Positions 25,399 through 34,890 are shown, numbered from the stretch's first letter. The stretch is DNA of 64,000 bases from DASUPK01 sp963801055 (GCA_963801055.1 CAWDDE010000008.1:1-64000); one strand, 5' to 3'. Program-made: numbers and translations. Notes: generated from the sequence alone by a model not told the origin.

Positions 25399-26284
25399 CT
25401 ACTCGTGCTCCTGCTGTCCGATCAGCTGCTCGACGAGCTGTCGCCGCCATTCCTCGGTGCGCTCCAACTCGTTGAAGGTATAGATGTGGAAGCCCGCGAT
25501 TCGGGCCGCGGGGTCGGCGACCAGGGGACCGAGCTCCCTGACCAGGGTAGTCGGCGTGTATACGCGCGCCAGGGCGAACCGCCTCACCCACGCGCCGTGC
25601 GTCCTCAGAAAGCGCGCCGACTCGGCCAGGCCGATCCTCCGCGAGATCTGAAGCAGCTTGCGGCTTTTGACCGCGCCCGGCACTCCGATCCAGATCGGGA
25701 GGAACGTGCCGCGGTCGCGTACCCGCCTAACCCAGGTCGCGATCACCTCACCCTCGAAGCAGATCTGGCTGACGATGTACGTGGCCATGGGCTCCTTCTC
25801 GAACATCGCCTCAATCGTGGTCTCGTCGCTGATCACGTGGTGGCTTTCGGGGTAGCCTGAGATCCCGACCTCCGCAAAGCGCTCGCGGAGCTCGCCCATC
25901 GCCGAGAGGAGGGCCGCGGCGCCTTCGAAGTGCCCTGCCGGCTGCGGGACGTCGCCGGCGATTACGAACAAGTCGTTCACGCCCGCGGATCGAAGCCGCC
26001 GCTACAAGCTCCTCCAAATGACCGGGGTCTCGCACGAGCCGGGCCGACAGGTGCGGCGTGACCGCGTAGCCCGCGGCGCTCAGGCGCTCCACCGCCCGCA
26101 GCATGGCGTCGAGCCCCCTGCTCGGGGAGGCCGTGATCGTGACCTTGATCCCGCGCGGAACGTGCATCAGGACCTTGTCCGCGACCCCGTCCAGGGGCAG
26201 GATCTCGTATCGCGGGCGCTCCAGCGCTGTGATCAGCGCCCGTCGTGACTCGGCTTCAGTCGCGGGGATGGTGCGCTCGGGCAA
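25399..26284 (-). CDS. metF: Methylenetetrahydrofolate reductase-like, frameshifted
   Basis: Two frames make one protein. The N-terminal part starts near TTG 26284 (PERTIPATEAESRRALI) and carries VTITASPSRGLDAML and AAGYAVTPHLSAR. The C-terminal part begins VNDLFVIAGDVPQPAGHFEG and ends EEWRRQLVEQL. The break is at CCC 25982-25984, where one C too many (plus strand) changes frame. The corrected length of about 294 residues fits MetF. It would convert 5-methyl-THF from the DmdA-like enzyme to methylene-THF. N-terminus uncertain. Confidence 0.75.
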
Positions 26285-26379
26285 ACTCGATCCGACCCAT
26301 CCTATCGGCGGAGATCGAGTCGCCCGAGGCGACCCAGAGCGTGTGATATAGAGCGATCTCCTTGCCACGAGGTGATTTC

Positions 26380-28911
26380 TTGGCGGACCCGCAATCCAGC
26401 TCCCCCCCGGCCGTCGCGCGCGCGGTCGTGATCGGCGCCGGCATCGTCGGTAACAGCATCGTTGATCACCTCGCCCGGATCGGGTGGAGCGAGCTCGTGC
26501 TGATCGACAAGGGCCCGTTGCCCAACCCTGGCGGCTCGACCGGGCACGCATCGAACTTCATCTTCCCGGTCGACCACTCCCGCGAGATCACCGCGCTCAC
26601 GCTCGCCAGCATGGAGCAGTACAAGCAGCTGGGCGTGTTCACCGAATGTGGAGGGTTCGAGGTCGCCCGCACCGAGGAGCGCATGGAGGAGCTCCGGCGC
26701 CGGATTGCCTCTGCGGCGTCATGGGGAGTCGAGCCGGTTTCGCTGCTGACCCCCGCCGAGGTCAAGGAGCTCGTCCCCTACATCGACGAGAGCGTGATCG
26801 TCGGCGGCTTCTACACCCCGAGCGTGGGAGTGGTCGACTCGGTGCGCGCCGGGACGCTCATGCGCGAGCGCGCCGAGCAGTCGGGCGCCCTCGCCGTCTC
26901 GGCGGACAACGAGGTGCTCGGCATCGACGTCGAGCGCGGGCAGGTGAAGGGCGTCCGCACGAGCCGGGGCGAGATCGAGACCGACGTGGTCGTGATCTGC
27001 TGCGGAGTGTGGAGCCCGCGCGTAGCGCGCATGGCCGGCGCGACGATCCCGCTGACGCCGGCGGTCCATCAGATGATCGACGTAGGGCCGGTGCCGCGCT
27101 TTGCGGACGCCCCCGAGGGCGCGATCGAGTATCCGATCGTCCGGGACATGGACCCGAACATGTACGAGCGCCAGGACGGCACGAACCTCGAGATCGGCTC
27201 TTACGCCCATCGCCCGATCCTCTGGGACCCCGGCGAGATCCCTTCGGTCGAGGACGCGGAGCTGTCGCCGACCGAGCTCCCGTTCACAGGCGATGACTTC
27301 ACACAGCAGATGGAGGACGCCCGTGAGCTGATGCCGGAGATCGTCGACGACGAATCGGTGGGCATCAGGTATGCGATCAACGGCCTGCTCTCGCTGACGC
27401 CGGACGCGTCACCGATCCTCGGCGAGACACCCGAGGTCAAAGGTCTGTGGTCGGCCGCCGCCGTGTGGGTCAAGGAGGGCCCCGGCGTCGGGCGCGCGAT
27501 GGCCGAGTGGATCGTCCATGGTGAGGCCGAGATCGACCTCCACAGCTCGGACGTCGCCCGGTTCTACGACTGCCAGAAGACGGTCGAGCACGTCAAGGTG
27601 CGCGCGGCGGAAGGCTTCAACAAGACGTACGGCATCGTCCACCCCGGCGAGCAGTGGGAGTCAGACCGCCGCGTCCGGCTGCCGCCGTTCTACGAGCGCG
27701 AGCGCGAGCTCGGCGCGGTCTTCTTCGAGGCCGCCGGCTGGGAGCGGCCACACTGGTACGAGTCGAACCGGCCGCTGCTCGAGCGGTACGCCGAGCAGCT
27801 GAACGACCGCGAGGCGGAGTGGGACTTGCGCTGGTGGTCCCCGATCATCAACGCCGAGCACCTCGCCATGCGCGACGGCGTGGCGATGTTCGACCTCACC
27901 GCCTTCTGCATCTTCGACCTGATCGGACCCGGCGCGCTCGACAGCGTGCAGCAGGTCGCCGTCCGTCAGATGGACGTCAAGGTCGGGCGCGTCGTCTACA
28001 CCCCGATCCTGACGCCCGGCGGCGGCTTCCGCGCCGACCTCACGATCATGCGCCTCGGCGACGAGCACTTCCGGGTCGTGACGGGCGGCGCGTCCGGGAT
28101 GGCCGATCTGAAGTGGTTCGGAGACCACCTCGCCGAGGGCGCGCAGATCTTCGATCTCACCTCGGGTTGGTGCACCCTGGGTCTGTGGGGGCCGCTGTCG
28201 CGCGACGTCCTCGCCAGCATCACGAGCGATGACGTCTCACACGAGGGCTTCCCGTTCGCCTCCTGCCGCACGATCGAGATCGATTCGCTGCCGGTGCTGG
28301 CGTCGCGGATCTCGTACGTCGGAGATCGAGGGTGGGAGCTCCACGTTCCGATCGAGCAGGGCGCCAGGCTGTGGGACCTCGTGTGGGAGGCCGGCCGGCC
28401 GCACGGGGTCGTGCCCGCCGGGATCGGCGTGTACGGCACTACCGGGCGGCTGGAGAAGTGCTACCGGGCCTACGGCTTCGAGCTCGACGGGGACTACAAC
28501 GTCGTCGAGGCGGGCCTGGCCTGGGGCAAGGTGAAGGAGCAGGACTTCGTCGGCAAGGCGGCGCACGTGAGCCACCGTGAGGAGGCGCCCGCGGCGGTGA
28601 TGTGCACGCTGACCGTCGACGACCACACTGCTGGCAACGGGCGCCGGCGCTACATGCTCGGCGGCGAACCGATCCTTACTCCCGACGGAGCGCCACTCAC
28701 CGACCGCAAGGGCCGGCGTTCGTTCGTGACGAGCGCCGGCTCCGGCCCGTCGTTGGGCAATTACATCCTGCTCGCCTACCTGCCTCCGGAGCACGCGAAC
28801 ATCGGCGAGCGGCTGGCGGTTCAGTACATGGGCGAGCGCTACCCCGTGACGGTCGAAGTCCCGGACTCGACACCCTTGTTCGACCCGGACAACGAGAGGA
28901 TCAGGTCGTGA
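26380..28911 (+). CDS. Dimethylglycine oxidase/sarcosine dehydrogenase-type FAD-GcvT fusion
   Basis: This 843-residue two-domain enzyme has an FAD domain (VIGAGIVGNSIV) with the probable flavin-linking His in GGSTGHASN (about 56). The C-terminal half (from about 440) has the GcvT-like folate domain, with FDLTAFCIFDLIGPGA and the terminal barrel. Such proteins demethylate dimethylglycine or sarcosine and pass the one-carbon unit to THF. TTG 26380 has GAGGTGA upstream; TTG 26362 is an alternative. It is divergent from the MetF/DmdA-like operon. Confidence 0.88.
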   Translation: MADPQSSSPPAVARAVVIGAGIVGNSIVDHLARIGWSELVLIDKGPLPNPGGSTGHASNFIFPVDHSREITALTLASMEQYKQLGVFTECGGFEVARTEERMEELRRRIASAASWGVEPVSLLTPAEVKELVPYIDESVIVGGFYTPSVGVVDSVRAGTLMRERAEQSGALAVSADNEVLGIDVERGQVKGVRTSRGEIETDVVVICCGVWSPRVARMAGATIPLTPAVHQMIDVGPVPRFADAPEGAIEYPIVRDMDPNMYERQDGTNLEIGSYAHRPILWDPGEIPSVEDAELSPTELPFTGDDFTQQMEDARELMPEIVDDESVGIRYAINGLLSLTPDASPILGETPEVKGLWSAAAVWVKEGPGVGRAMAEWIVHGEAEIDLHSSDVARFYDCQKTVEHVKVRAAEGFNKTYGIVHPGEQWESDRRVRLPPFYERERELGAVFFEAAGWERPHWYESNRPLLERYAEQLNDREAEWDLRWWSPIINAEHLAMRDGVAMFDLTAFCIFDLIGPGALDSVQQVAVRQMDVKVGRVVYTPILTPGGGFRADLTIMRLGDEHFRVVTGGASGMADLKWFGDHLAEGAQIFDLTSGWCTLGLWGPLSRDVLASITSDDVSHEGFPFASCRTIEIDSLPVLASRISYVGDRGWELHVPIEQGARLWDLVWEAGRPHGVVPAGIGVYGTTGRLEKCYRAYGFELDGDYNVVEAGLAWGKVKEQDFVGKAAHVSHREEAPAAVMCTLTVDDHTAGNGRRRYMLGGEPILTPDGAPLTDRKGRRSFVTSAGSGPSLGNYILLAYLPPEHANIGERLAVQYMGERYPVTVEVPDSTPLFDPDNERIRS

Positions 28912-29025
28912 GGACCCTGATCTGTCCTGCATATCTTCACGCCCATCGGCTACTCGGGCGGGCAGGTCCCGGCGCCGAAGGAGACGGATGCCGCCCGCCC
29001 CGTTGATCGCGCGGTAGCGACCACC

Positions 29026-30840
29026 CTAGACATCCAAGACCCCGTCGATGCCGAGCACGACCCCACAGGCGACGAGTACGGCGGCAAGGAGACGGCTCCC
29101 CCATCGAAGGACGCGCCCCCTTGCGCCCTCGGGCGACCACCCGGCAACCAACCCGGTCAACGACGCGATAGCGATCGCCATCGCCCCGGCGCCCACGAGG
29201 ATGCCTCGATCGGCGCCTGCACCGAGCGCCAGCACGAGCAGGGCGGGGCGCGCCACTAACGGAATCGCAACTGGAACGAGCACCGCGCGCCAGCCAAGGA
29301 GCGCGGGTTCGGGCGGGGGTGGTCGGCGGAACAGGTCGGCGACACCGGCCACCACGGCCACGATCCCGGCGGCGACGCGGAACGAGGGCTCGCTGATATC
29401 GAGCGCGTCGAGCAGTGGTCCTCCTGCAGCCGCGGCGGCGCACACAGCGAGCCCGCCGATCAACCCGCCGATAGCCGCCACGCTGACAACGGTCTGATGC
29501 GACCGACCGGCGCGAGGGATCCCAAATGCGGCCCGGGCCGGGTTGAGCGCCACCAGGAGTGTGATCACCCACAACCAGCCCGAGGGCGCGTCTTCCCCGG
29601 CATCGGACGCGCTTCCCGAGCCCTCACCCGCCTCAACGATCGGAATGGTCCGCAACAGGGCGGCCAAGGCGTGTTGCTGATCGTCCATGCGCGTCTCGCC
29701 ATCGCGAAACCACGCCCCTTCAACCCGCTGCGGTCGGGCAAAGCTCGCGGCATCCTTGCGATCCGACTGCGCCCTCACGGCAAGGCCGGCGATGCACGTG
29801 GCCCGTTCGGCGATAGGGCTTCGCAGGTCAGCCAATCGGGGCTCCCGTTGCGCCGTCAGCCACCACCCGGTGAGGGCCTCGCCGATGACTCCGTAGCCGC
29901 CGCCACGTGGCACATCGCTGCCCCGCACCAGCTCGCCCCAGGGCCCGAAACGCTCGCTGATCCATCGCACCTGGCCGCCGAACAGCTCGGCTTGCCGCCG
30001 CGCGTAGTCCAGCTCGGGTCGGGTGAGCGGCGGGCGACCACGCTCGGGGAACGCCGCGGTCTCGGACATGCCGTAGGCAGCCCAGTGATCGGGGACCGGC
30101 GGCCAGTGGTCCTCGACGTCGTCGCGGGACGTCGCTAGGTAGGCGCCCACCCGGTCCGCTGCCTCGCCCCAAGCGTCGCCTGGGAAGATTCGATGGAGGC
30201 GCGCCAAAGCCCAATAGGTCTCCCCGGTGTAGTACTTGGAGTACTCACCGGGCACCGGCGCCCCCCGTGTCGAGTCGTATGACGCAAGTACCGCACCTGA
30301 CGGTTCGGTTTGAGCGACCAGGAATCGCCCGAGCCGGGCGAGCACGTCGTCGTAGCGCCGCTCACCCGTGGCGTCCCGGCGAATGGTCAGGGCGGCAACC
30401 AGGAGCGCACTGGCGCCCGTAGAGATCGTTCCCGGCGAAGAGAACGCGGCCCAGCCATCGCGCTCGATGAGCCTGTCGAGCGCCCATTCGGTACCCCGGT
30501 CGGCAGAGCGCAGCGCTCCCGGCAATCCTGCCGCGGCGGCCTGATAGAGCCCCATCGTCACCCCGGCGTGGCGAACCAGGTTGTACTCGGGGGGAGTCGA
30601 GTCGTGCTCGGCGTCGTAGAGGTACATCCAGGTGCCATCCGCAGCCTGATTGCGGACGAACCAATCGACGGTGGCCTGGGCGGAGCGTTGGAGCCGCCCG
30701 GCGGTAACCGGCGGACAGCGCTCGGGCGGTGCCACCACCGTGAACGCGAGCGCTATGAGCAGCGCCAAGATCACGCCAGCCCGCCACACGCGCGTGCCGG
30801 CCCGCGGACCGGAGTCGTCGGGTGTCTCGTCGTCCGTCAT
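29026..30840 (-). CDS. Toroid (alpha/alpha barrel) fused to a MarC-like membrane domain
   Basis: This 604-residue protein has three parts. An N-terminal anchor is at residues 19-37. A large soluble helical-repeat region with QRSAQATVDWFVRNQAADGTW and repeated GxG/W motifs (about 50-390) is typical of (alpha/alpha) toroids. A C-terminal membrane domain (about 410-604) has LNPARAAFGIPR, FRVAAGIVAVVAGVADLF and VAIPLVARPALL, which resemble MarC (UPF0056). I know no described protein with this combination. The toroid is probably outside the membrane and may bind glycans or terpenoids; function is unknown. Confidence 0.75.
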   Translation of the reverse strand: MTDDETPDDSGPRAGTRVWRAGVILALLIALAFTVVAPPERCPPVTAGRLQRSAQATVDWFVRNQAADGTWMYLYDAEHDSTPPEYNLVRHAGVTMGLYQAAAAGLPGALRSADRGTEWALDRLIERDGWAAFSSPGTISTGASALLVAALTIRRDATGERRYDDVLARLGRFLVAQTEPSGAVLASYDSTRGAPVPGEYSKYYTGETYWALARLHRIFPGDAWGEAADRVGAYLATSRDDVEDHWPPVPDHWAAYGMSETAAFPERGRPPLTRPELDYARRQAELFGGQVRWISERFGPWGELVRGSDVPRGGGYGVIGEALTGWWLTAQREPRLADLRSPIAERATCIAGLAVRAQSDRKDAASFARPQRVEGAWFRDGETRMDDQQHALAALLRTIPIVEAGEGSGSASDAGEDAPSGWLWVITLLVALNPARAAFGIPRAGRSHQTVVSVAAIGGLIGGLAVCAAAAAGGPLLDALDISEPSFRVAAGIVAVVAGVADLFRRPPPPEPALLGWRAVLVPVAIPLVARPALLVLALGAGADRGILVGAGAMAIAIASLTGLVAGWSPEGARGRVLRWGSRLLAAVLVACGVVLGIDGVLDV

Positions 30841-30879
30841 GTCGGCGCGCCCGAGGCCGGACTTTTACCGGCGCACGAA

Positions 30880-31539
30880 TTAGGCCGCTAATTGGGCCGC
30901 CGCGGCGGCCCGGGCCGCCTCCTGATCCTGCCTGCGCGCCACTGCGAGTCCGGCCTGCCAACCGGGTGCGCGTCCACCCGTTGGAGGCTGAATCGACTCG
31001 GTATCAATCCCGCTGCGCGCGATCAGCCACGCGATCACCGAGTTCGAATTCCACATCTCGCCCGTCCGAAACTGATCGCGACCCCAGACGGGGGTGGGGA
31101 CCTGCGCGACTAGGTCGAGTACGCGCCGCGCACGATCTTCGTCGCTGCTCAGTCGCCGGGGGCTTTCTACCGCCGCGGCGATGTCCGGGATATGTCCGTT
31201 GAGCCAAAGGCGAATCTCGTAGCGGAAGATCCGAAATCGGCCCGCCCAGCGAGCGCCGACGGGGCCTTCGGCGACGACGCCGCGCAGGTTCCCGCTCCAG
31301 TCGTGGACGGGCGCCTGCTCGATGACGAACGTCCCCTCCGCGACCTCCACTTGGAGCGCCGAGTGGTAGAGGTCCCGCGCCTTACGCCGCCCCAGCCGCG
31401 CGGCCAGCGCTTCGTAGACACGACCGTTAAGCCGGACGAAGTGTCCGCCTGCGCCCAGAGGCAACCAGTACAGGTCGACTGCGGCCGTCCCTCGATCTGC
31501 CGAATCGCTCGCAAGCACGTCTCGGCCGCCTGTCCTCAC
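30880..31539 (-). CDS. Conserved actinobacterial protein, possibly papain-like fold
   Basis: This 219-residue protein contains VDLYWLPLGAGGHFVRLNG, DLYHSALQVEV, a long middle and MWNSNSVIAWLIARSG. The order of a His strand (YHSALQVEV) and a later N-S-N-S helix resembles permuted NlpC/P60 hydrolases, where a Cys would be expected instead of Ser. Activity is therefore doubtful. It lies 39 bases upstream of the toroid-MarC gene on the same strand. Confidence 0.65.
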   Translation of the reverse strand: MRTGGRDVLASDSADRGTAAVDLYWLPLGAGGHFVRLNGRVYEALAARLGRRKARDLYHSALQVEVAEGTFVIEQAPVHDWSGNLRGVVAEGPVGARWAGRFRIFRYEIRLWLNGHIPDIAAAVESPRRLSSDEDRARRVLDLVAQVPTPVWGRDQFRTGEMWNSNSVIAWLIARSGIDTESIQPPTGGRAPGWQAGLAVARRQDQEAARAAAAAQLAA

Positions 31540-31588
31540 GCGGCGAGTATCGCAACCTCCCGCTCAGGCTCAGGCTGGAATGAGGCGT

Positions 31589-31795
31589 TCAGGACGGCGG
31601 CTGATCGACTTGGCTGTTCCGCTTTTGAGGAGCGACTGGCCGACGATAGGTCGGCCAGGCAGTCACAACCCGCCTCCCGCGGGAAACCTCTCCACCGTCT
31701 TTCCTTCGACGCTCATGGCGCATCGCGTAGAGAGCCTGCCCGGCCAAAACAGCGTCCAAGGCGGCGATTCCGCCCAACAGCGCAGCTGGGTGCAC
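31589..31795 (-). CDS. Possible small single-pass membrane protein
   Basis: A 68-residue frame starts at GTG 31795, with AAAGGAG eight bases upstream. Residues 5-22 (ALLGGIAALDAVLAGQAL) form one hydrophobic helix and the remainder is basic. A perfect 9-bp hairpin (CTGGCCGAC and GTCGGCCAG, 31636-31658) lies inside the frame, so the gene could be shorter or false. Confidence 0.35.
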   Translation of the reverse strand: MHPAALLGGIAALDAVLAGQALYAMRHERRRKDGGEVSRGRRVVTAWPTYRRPVAPQKRNSQVDQPPS

Positions 31796-31861
31796 GATGG
31801 ACTCCTTTCCGAGCGATGAGCCTATCAGTCACCTATGCCATTCATTTATCGCTCGCCCCAG

Positions 31862-32520
31862 TCAGTCCTCATCTGGCCTGAGCGGCTCGGCGGCGGCGCG
31901 TTCCCAGGCCAAATCCTGATATCGGATCATCGCGATCATCGTCGGAACCGCGATCAGCGTCCCTGAGATCACCGCCGCGGCCAGCGAGTGATCGAAGATC
32001 AGGATCGCCGCCAGGGCCGCGGTCGAGCCGGCGAGCACCGCCGTGATCACCGCGACCATGCCGGCGACCGTCCGGTATCCCTGCCAGCGATCGCCGGGCA
32101 CTCGCTGCATGAGGAGCCGCTCCGCGGGGGGACGCTCAGCAGGTACGGAGCGATCTCCGGCGCGTGCTCGAAGTAGTAGCCGCGCAGCAGGGCGATCCGG
32201 CGGGCGTACTCGGTGTCCTCAATCGAGGACTGCAGCGTCCGCTCGAAGGTGACAAACCCGACGAAGGCCAGGGTCGGGAGGAGAACCAGGCCGAACCCGT
32301 AGAAGGCCGCTCCCAAGCTGCTTGCGGTCGCCACCAGGCCCAAAGCGACGAGGCCGCCGGAGACCGCCGCGAGGAACATGTTCGCCCGGCCGTTCGACTC
32401 GGCGATCGTCGCAGCGCGAGCGCCCTGGAGCACGAAGTGCTCCGTGGTCACGAACGTGACCGCCGCCGAGCGCGGGTCAGCTTTGTCGGCGCTGCGCGGG
32501 GCGCTCTCGGTCGCGGCTAC
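31862..32520 (-). CDS. Four-helix membrane protein, frameshifted
   Basis: The N-terminal frame codes for VTFVTTEHFVLQGARAATI, two membrane segments and RRIALLRGYYFEHAPEIAPY. The C-terminal frame carries GYRTVAGMVAVITAVLAGSTA and a fourth segment ending at 31862. The break is at the G run 32126-32131; one more base there joins the parts as LSVPPAERLLMQRV. Similar membrane proteins with this N-terminus occur in Solirubrobacter relatives, function unknown. The start codon is unclear; coding is certain only from about 32466 inward. Confidence 0.65.
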
Positions 32521-32700
32521 CCCTCCTTCCTGGAACTCGCGCGCGCACGTGTAGTGGGAGTCGTTGACGCCCAGGTGTCGAGCACAGGCGGAGCCTATCG
32601 TCGCAACCTGCTCCTCCTTCCGCGCGAATGCGGAACCGACCCGGTCAGCTATGCACCGTGCGACGGTTGCATTTCCACCGCGATAAGAATCCATCCTCTG

Positions 32701-33813
32701 ATGCCGGCGGTCACCCCCCTTCATCCCGGAACGGCGCGGTTCGAGGGCGGCTTGAGCGAAGTGGGTCCCGGAGTCCACGCATGGCTACAGCCCAATGGAC
32801 TGCTCGGCGAAAGCAACGCGGCTCTGATTGTCGGCGACGGCGCGTCCCTGCTGGTTGACACGCTCTGGGATCCGCGGCTCACCCGGCGCATGCTCGCCGC
32901 GATGGGGCCACTGCTCGAGGAGGCGCGGATCGAAACCGTCGTCAACACGCACTCTGACGGCGATCACTGGTGGGGAAACCAGGAGGTCCCAGCGGCAGAG
33001 ATCATCGCGACCGAGGCCGCGGCGGCGGTGATGGGAGATGAGTCTCCCGCCGAGATGAAGCGCTTCGGGGCGCTCGCGGGCGCTTTGCGGGTCGCGGGCT
33101 CATCGCCGCTCCCCTACCCGCGGCGCGGCGACGTTGCCGCGTTCGCTGCCTACGCGGGCGAGGCGCTGAGGCCCTTCGAGTTCGGCGAGGTGCGTCTGGT
33201 GCTGCCAACCCGCACGTTCTCCGGGGAGCTCGAGCTCGATGTCGGCGGCCGCGAGGTACGACTGATCGAGGTCGGCCCCGCCCACACCCCCGGTGATCTG
33301 ATCGTCTGGGTTCCGGACGCGAAGGCCGCGATCGCGGCCGACATTCTCTTCATCGGCGTCACCCCGATCATGTGGGCCGGGCCGCTCGCACACTGGGTGG
33401 CAGCGCTCGAGCGCCTGCTGAGGCTCGGCGCCGAGCGATTCGTCCCTGGCCACGGGCCGGTCTGCGGCCCCGACGAGGTGCGGTCCCTGATCGACTACTG
33501 GCGCTGGCTCGACCAAGCCGCCGGGCCGCGTCTCGATTCCGGGAGCTCGCCCCCCGAGACCGCCCGCCAGCTCGTCCTCGGCGATGAAATCACCGAGCGA
33601 GGCTTCGCGGACTGGCTCGCTCCCGAGCGGGCGCTGGTCAGCGTGCGCACGATTGACGCCCACCGTCGCGGCGTCGCCAAGCCTCCCGGGCCGCGCGAAC
33701 TGATCGCCGCCTTCTTCCGGATGGCGCTGCTGGCGCGAGACTATGAGCTGGGGCGGGCAGCGACGGACGCTGGGGGCCTCCCGGTGGCGCATGCGCCGGA
33801 CAATGGGCGATGA
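32701..33813 (+). CDS. MBL-fold metallohydrolase
   Basis: This 370-residue protein has a metallo-beta-lactamase fold: VDTLWDPR, THSDGDHWWGNQ (one His of the usual HxHxDH is Ser-Asp shifted), VGPAHTPGDLIVW and FVPGHGPV in order. It belongs to the cyclase/SoxH-like MBL group by layout. ATG 32701 was chosen as it opens the homologous part; the frame extends upstream without coding quality. The substrate is unknown. Confidence 0.88.
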   Translation: MPAVTPLHPGTARFEGGLSEVGPGVHAWLQPNGLLGESNAALIVGDGASLLVDTLWDPRLTRRMLAAMGPLLEEARIETVVNTHSDGDHWWGNQEVPAAEIIATEAAAAVMGDESPAEMKRFGALAGALRVAGSSPLPYPRRGDVAAFAAYAGEALRPFEFGEVRLVLPTRTFSGELELDVGGREVRLIEVGPAHTPGDLIVWVPDAKAAIAADILFIGVTPIMWAGPLAHWVAALERLLRLGAERFVPGHGPVCGPDEVRSLIDYWRWLDQAAGPRLDSGSSPPETARQLVLGDEITERGFADWLAPERALVSVRTIDAHRRGVAKPPGPRELIAAFFRMALLARDYELGRAATDAGGLPVAHAPDNGR

Positions 33814-33910
33814 GAGCCCGCTGATCTCCCGCGCCGGCACCCCCTGCGGGATCGGGGCCGGCCCGCTGGGCCAATCTCTTCCGAGTGCCTCTTTGGTACC
33901 CCCACACGAA

Positions 33911-33931
33911 GGGCCCTCTTTGTGAGGGCCC
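33911..33931. terminator. Hairpin behind the tRNA-fMet remnant
   Basis: Arms GGGCCCTC and GAGGGCCC enclose loop TTTGT. On the minus strand it follows the tRNA 3' half by a few bases, where a tRNA terminator would be expected. The motif is shared with 11578, 34734 and 62584. Confidence 0.55.
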
Positions 33932-33938
33932 GTGGCTA

Positions 33939-33978
33939 GTAGCGGGGGCGGGAATCGACCCGCGACCTTCGGGTTATG
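33939..33978 (-). pseudogene. tRNA 3' half, initiator-Met-like
   Basis: Read on the minus strand, the anticodon CAT is followed by AACCCGAAGGTCGCGGGT and then CGATTCCCGCCCCCGCTACTA. The anticodon-stem and variable-arm sequence is that of tRNA-fMet. The T loop is one base short and no D arm or 5' acceptor strand follows: past the anticodon the sequence is unrelated. It is a second case of a tRNA fragment that begins exactly at the anticodon loop. Confidence 0.65.
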
Positions 33979-34008
33979 TAGTTCTGCCCCAGTGCCGCTG
34001 CGCATAGG

Positions 34009-34710
34009 ATGCGGGCGATGGAAGCGAGCGGCACGCACATCGAATCCGGACGCGTCATCAGCGAGGCGTTCGAGAACTACCGCAACTACGCCGGACCGCT
34101 CCTCGCGGGCGCCCTGCTGATGGTCGGGATCGCCGGGGTGATCAGTGGGGTGCTCGAGGCGTCGGACAGTCTCCTGCTCGCGCTGCTGGGCCTGATCGTC
34201 TACATCGCTGCGGGCGTCCTCTACACCGGCTACGTGGTCAAGCTGGTGCAGGACGTCCGGGACGGCAGGCGCGATCACTCGATCGAAGAGCTCTTCGAGT
34301 CCGCCGCGCCATACATCGGGACGCTGATCCTGAACGGGATCCTCGCGGCGATCGGGATCGGCATCGGGCTGGTCCTGCTGATCGTCCCCGGGCTGATCCT
34401 GATCACCATTTGGGCGGTCGTCGCCCCAGCGATCGTGGTCGAGGGCGCCGGGGTGATCGAGGCGTTCGGGCGCAGCCGCGACCTGGTCCGGGGGAACGGC
34501 TGGCCGGTCTTCGGAGCGATCGTGATCGCTTATCTGATCGTCCTCGTCGTGTCGTTCGTGACGGCGGGGGTGGGCGACGCCATCGCCGACGATGCGGGAC
34601 ACGTCATCCTCGGGACGATCGGGGACATCCTCGCCGCCCCGATCCTGGCGCTGGTCGCGAGCGCCCTCTTCTTCGATCTCGGCGGTGGCGCCGGGGCGCC
34701 TGCGGACTAG
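34009..34710 (+). CDS. Polytopic membrane protein, GDPD-membrane-domain-like
   Basis: This 233-residue protein has about six hydrophobic segments in the pattern long helix, TGYVVKLVQDVRDGRRDHSI loop, and paired helices with PGLILITIWAVVAPAIVVEG. These match the membrane domain seen in some glycerophosphodiester phosphodiesterases and in stand-alone actinobacterial proteins. The protein has no catalytic part. ATG 34018 is an alternative start. Confidence 0.75.
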   Translation: MRAMEASGTHIESGRVISEAFENYRNYAGPLLAGALLMVGIAGVISGVLEASDSLLLALLGLIVYIAAGVLYTGYVVKLVQDVRDGRRDHSIEELFESAAPYIGTLILNGILAAIGIGIGLVLLIVPGLILITIWAVVAPAIVVEGAGVIEAFGRSRDLVRGNGWPVFGAIVIAYLIVLVVSFVTAGVGDAIADDAGHVILGTIGDILAAPILALVASALFFDLGGGAGAPAD

Positions 34711-34733
34711 GCCTTAGAGCGACGAGAAACACC

Positions 34734-34758
34734 AAGGGCCCTCGTTATGAGGGCGCTT
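34734..34758. terminator. Hairpin of the GGGCCCTC class
   Basis: Arms AAGGGCCCTC and GAGGGCGCTT (one mismatch) enclose loop GTTAT. Right of it, CTAATAGCGGGGGC resembles the acceptor end of the tRNA remnant at 33939 read in the same orientation. The tRNA end plus terminator unit may have been duplicated here. Confidence 0.5.
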
Positions 34759-34767
34759 CGCTAATAG

Positions 34768-34839
34768 CGGGGGCCCGATTCGTTTCTCGCTACCACCACC
34801 CGCGTATTCGGGAGACCAGTCGGCACCCAACCTAGGGAG
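34768..34839. repeat. Type C dispersed repeat
   Basis: It has core GGGCCCGATTCGTTTCTCGC, then TACCACC, a GGAGACCAGTCGGCACC block and CAACCTAGGGAG, in the same order as at 1791. It starts directly at the end of the tRNA-like acceptor sequence. Confidence 0.8.
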
Positions 34840-34890
34840 TCCTCACTCCTGTTTTCACGCGGAGGAGTCACGAGGCTCGGCATCTCGAAA

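Noticed and set aside
28912..29025. Short frame after the dimethylglycine-oxidase-type gene (IFTPIGYSGGQVPAPKE)
   Set aside because: Looks slightly protein-like but has no start and too little length to call.
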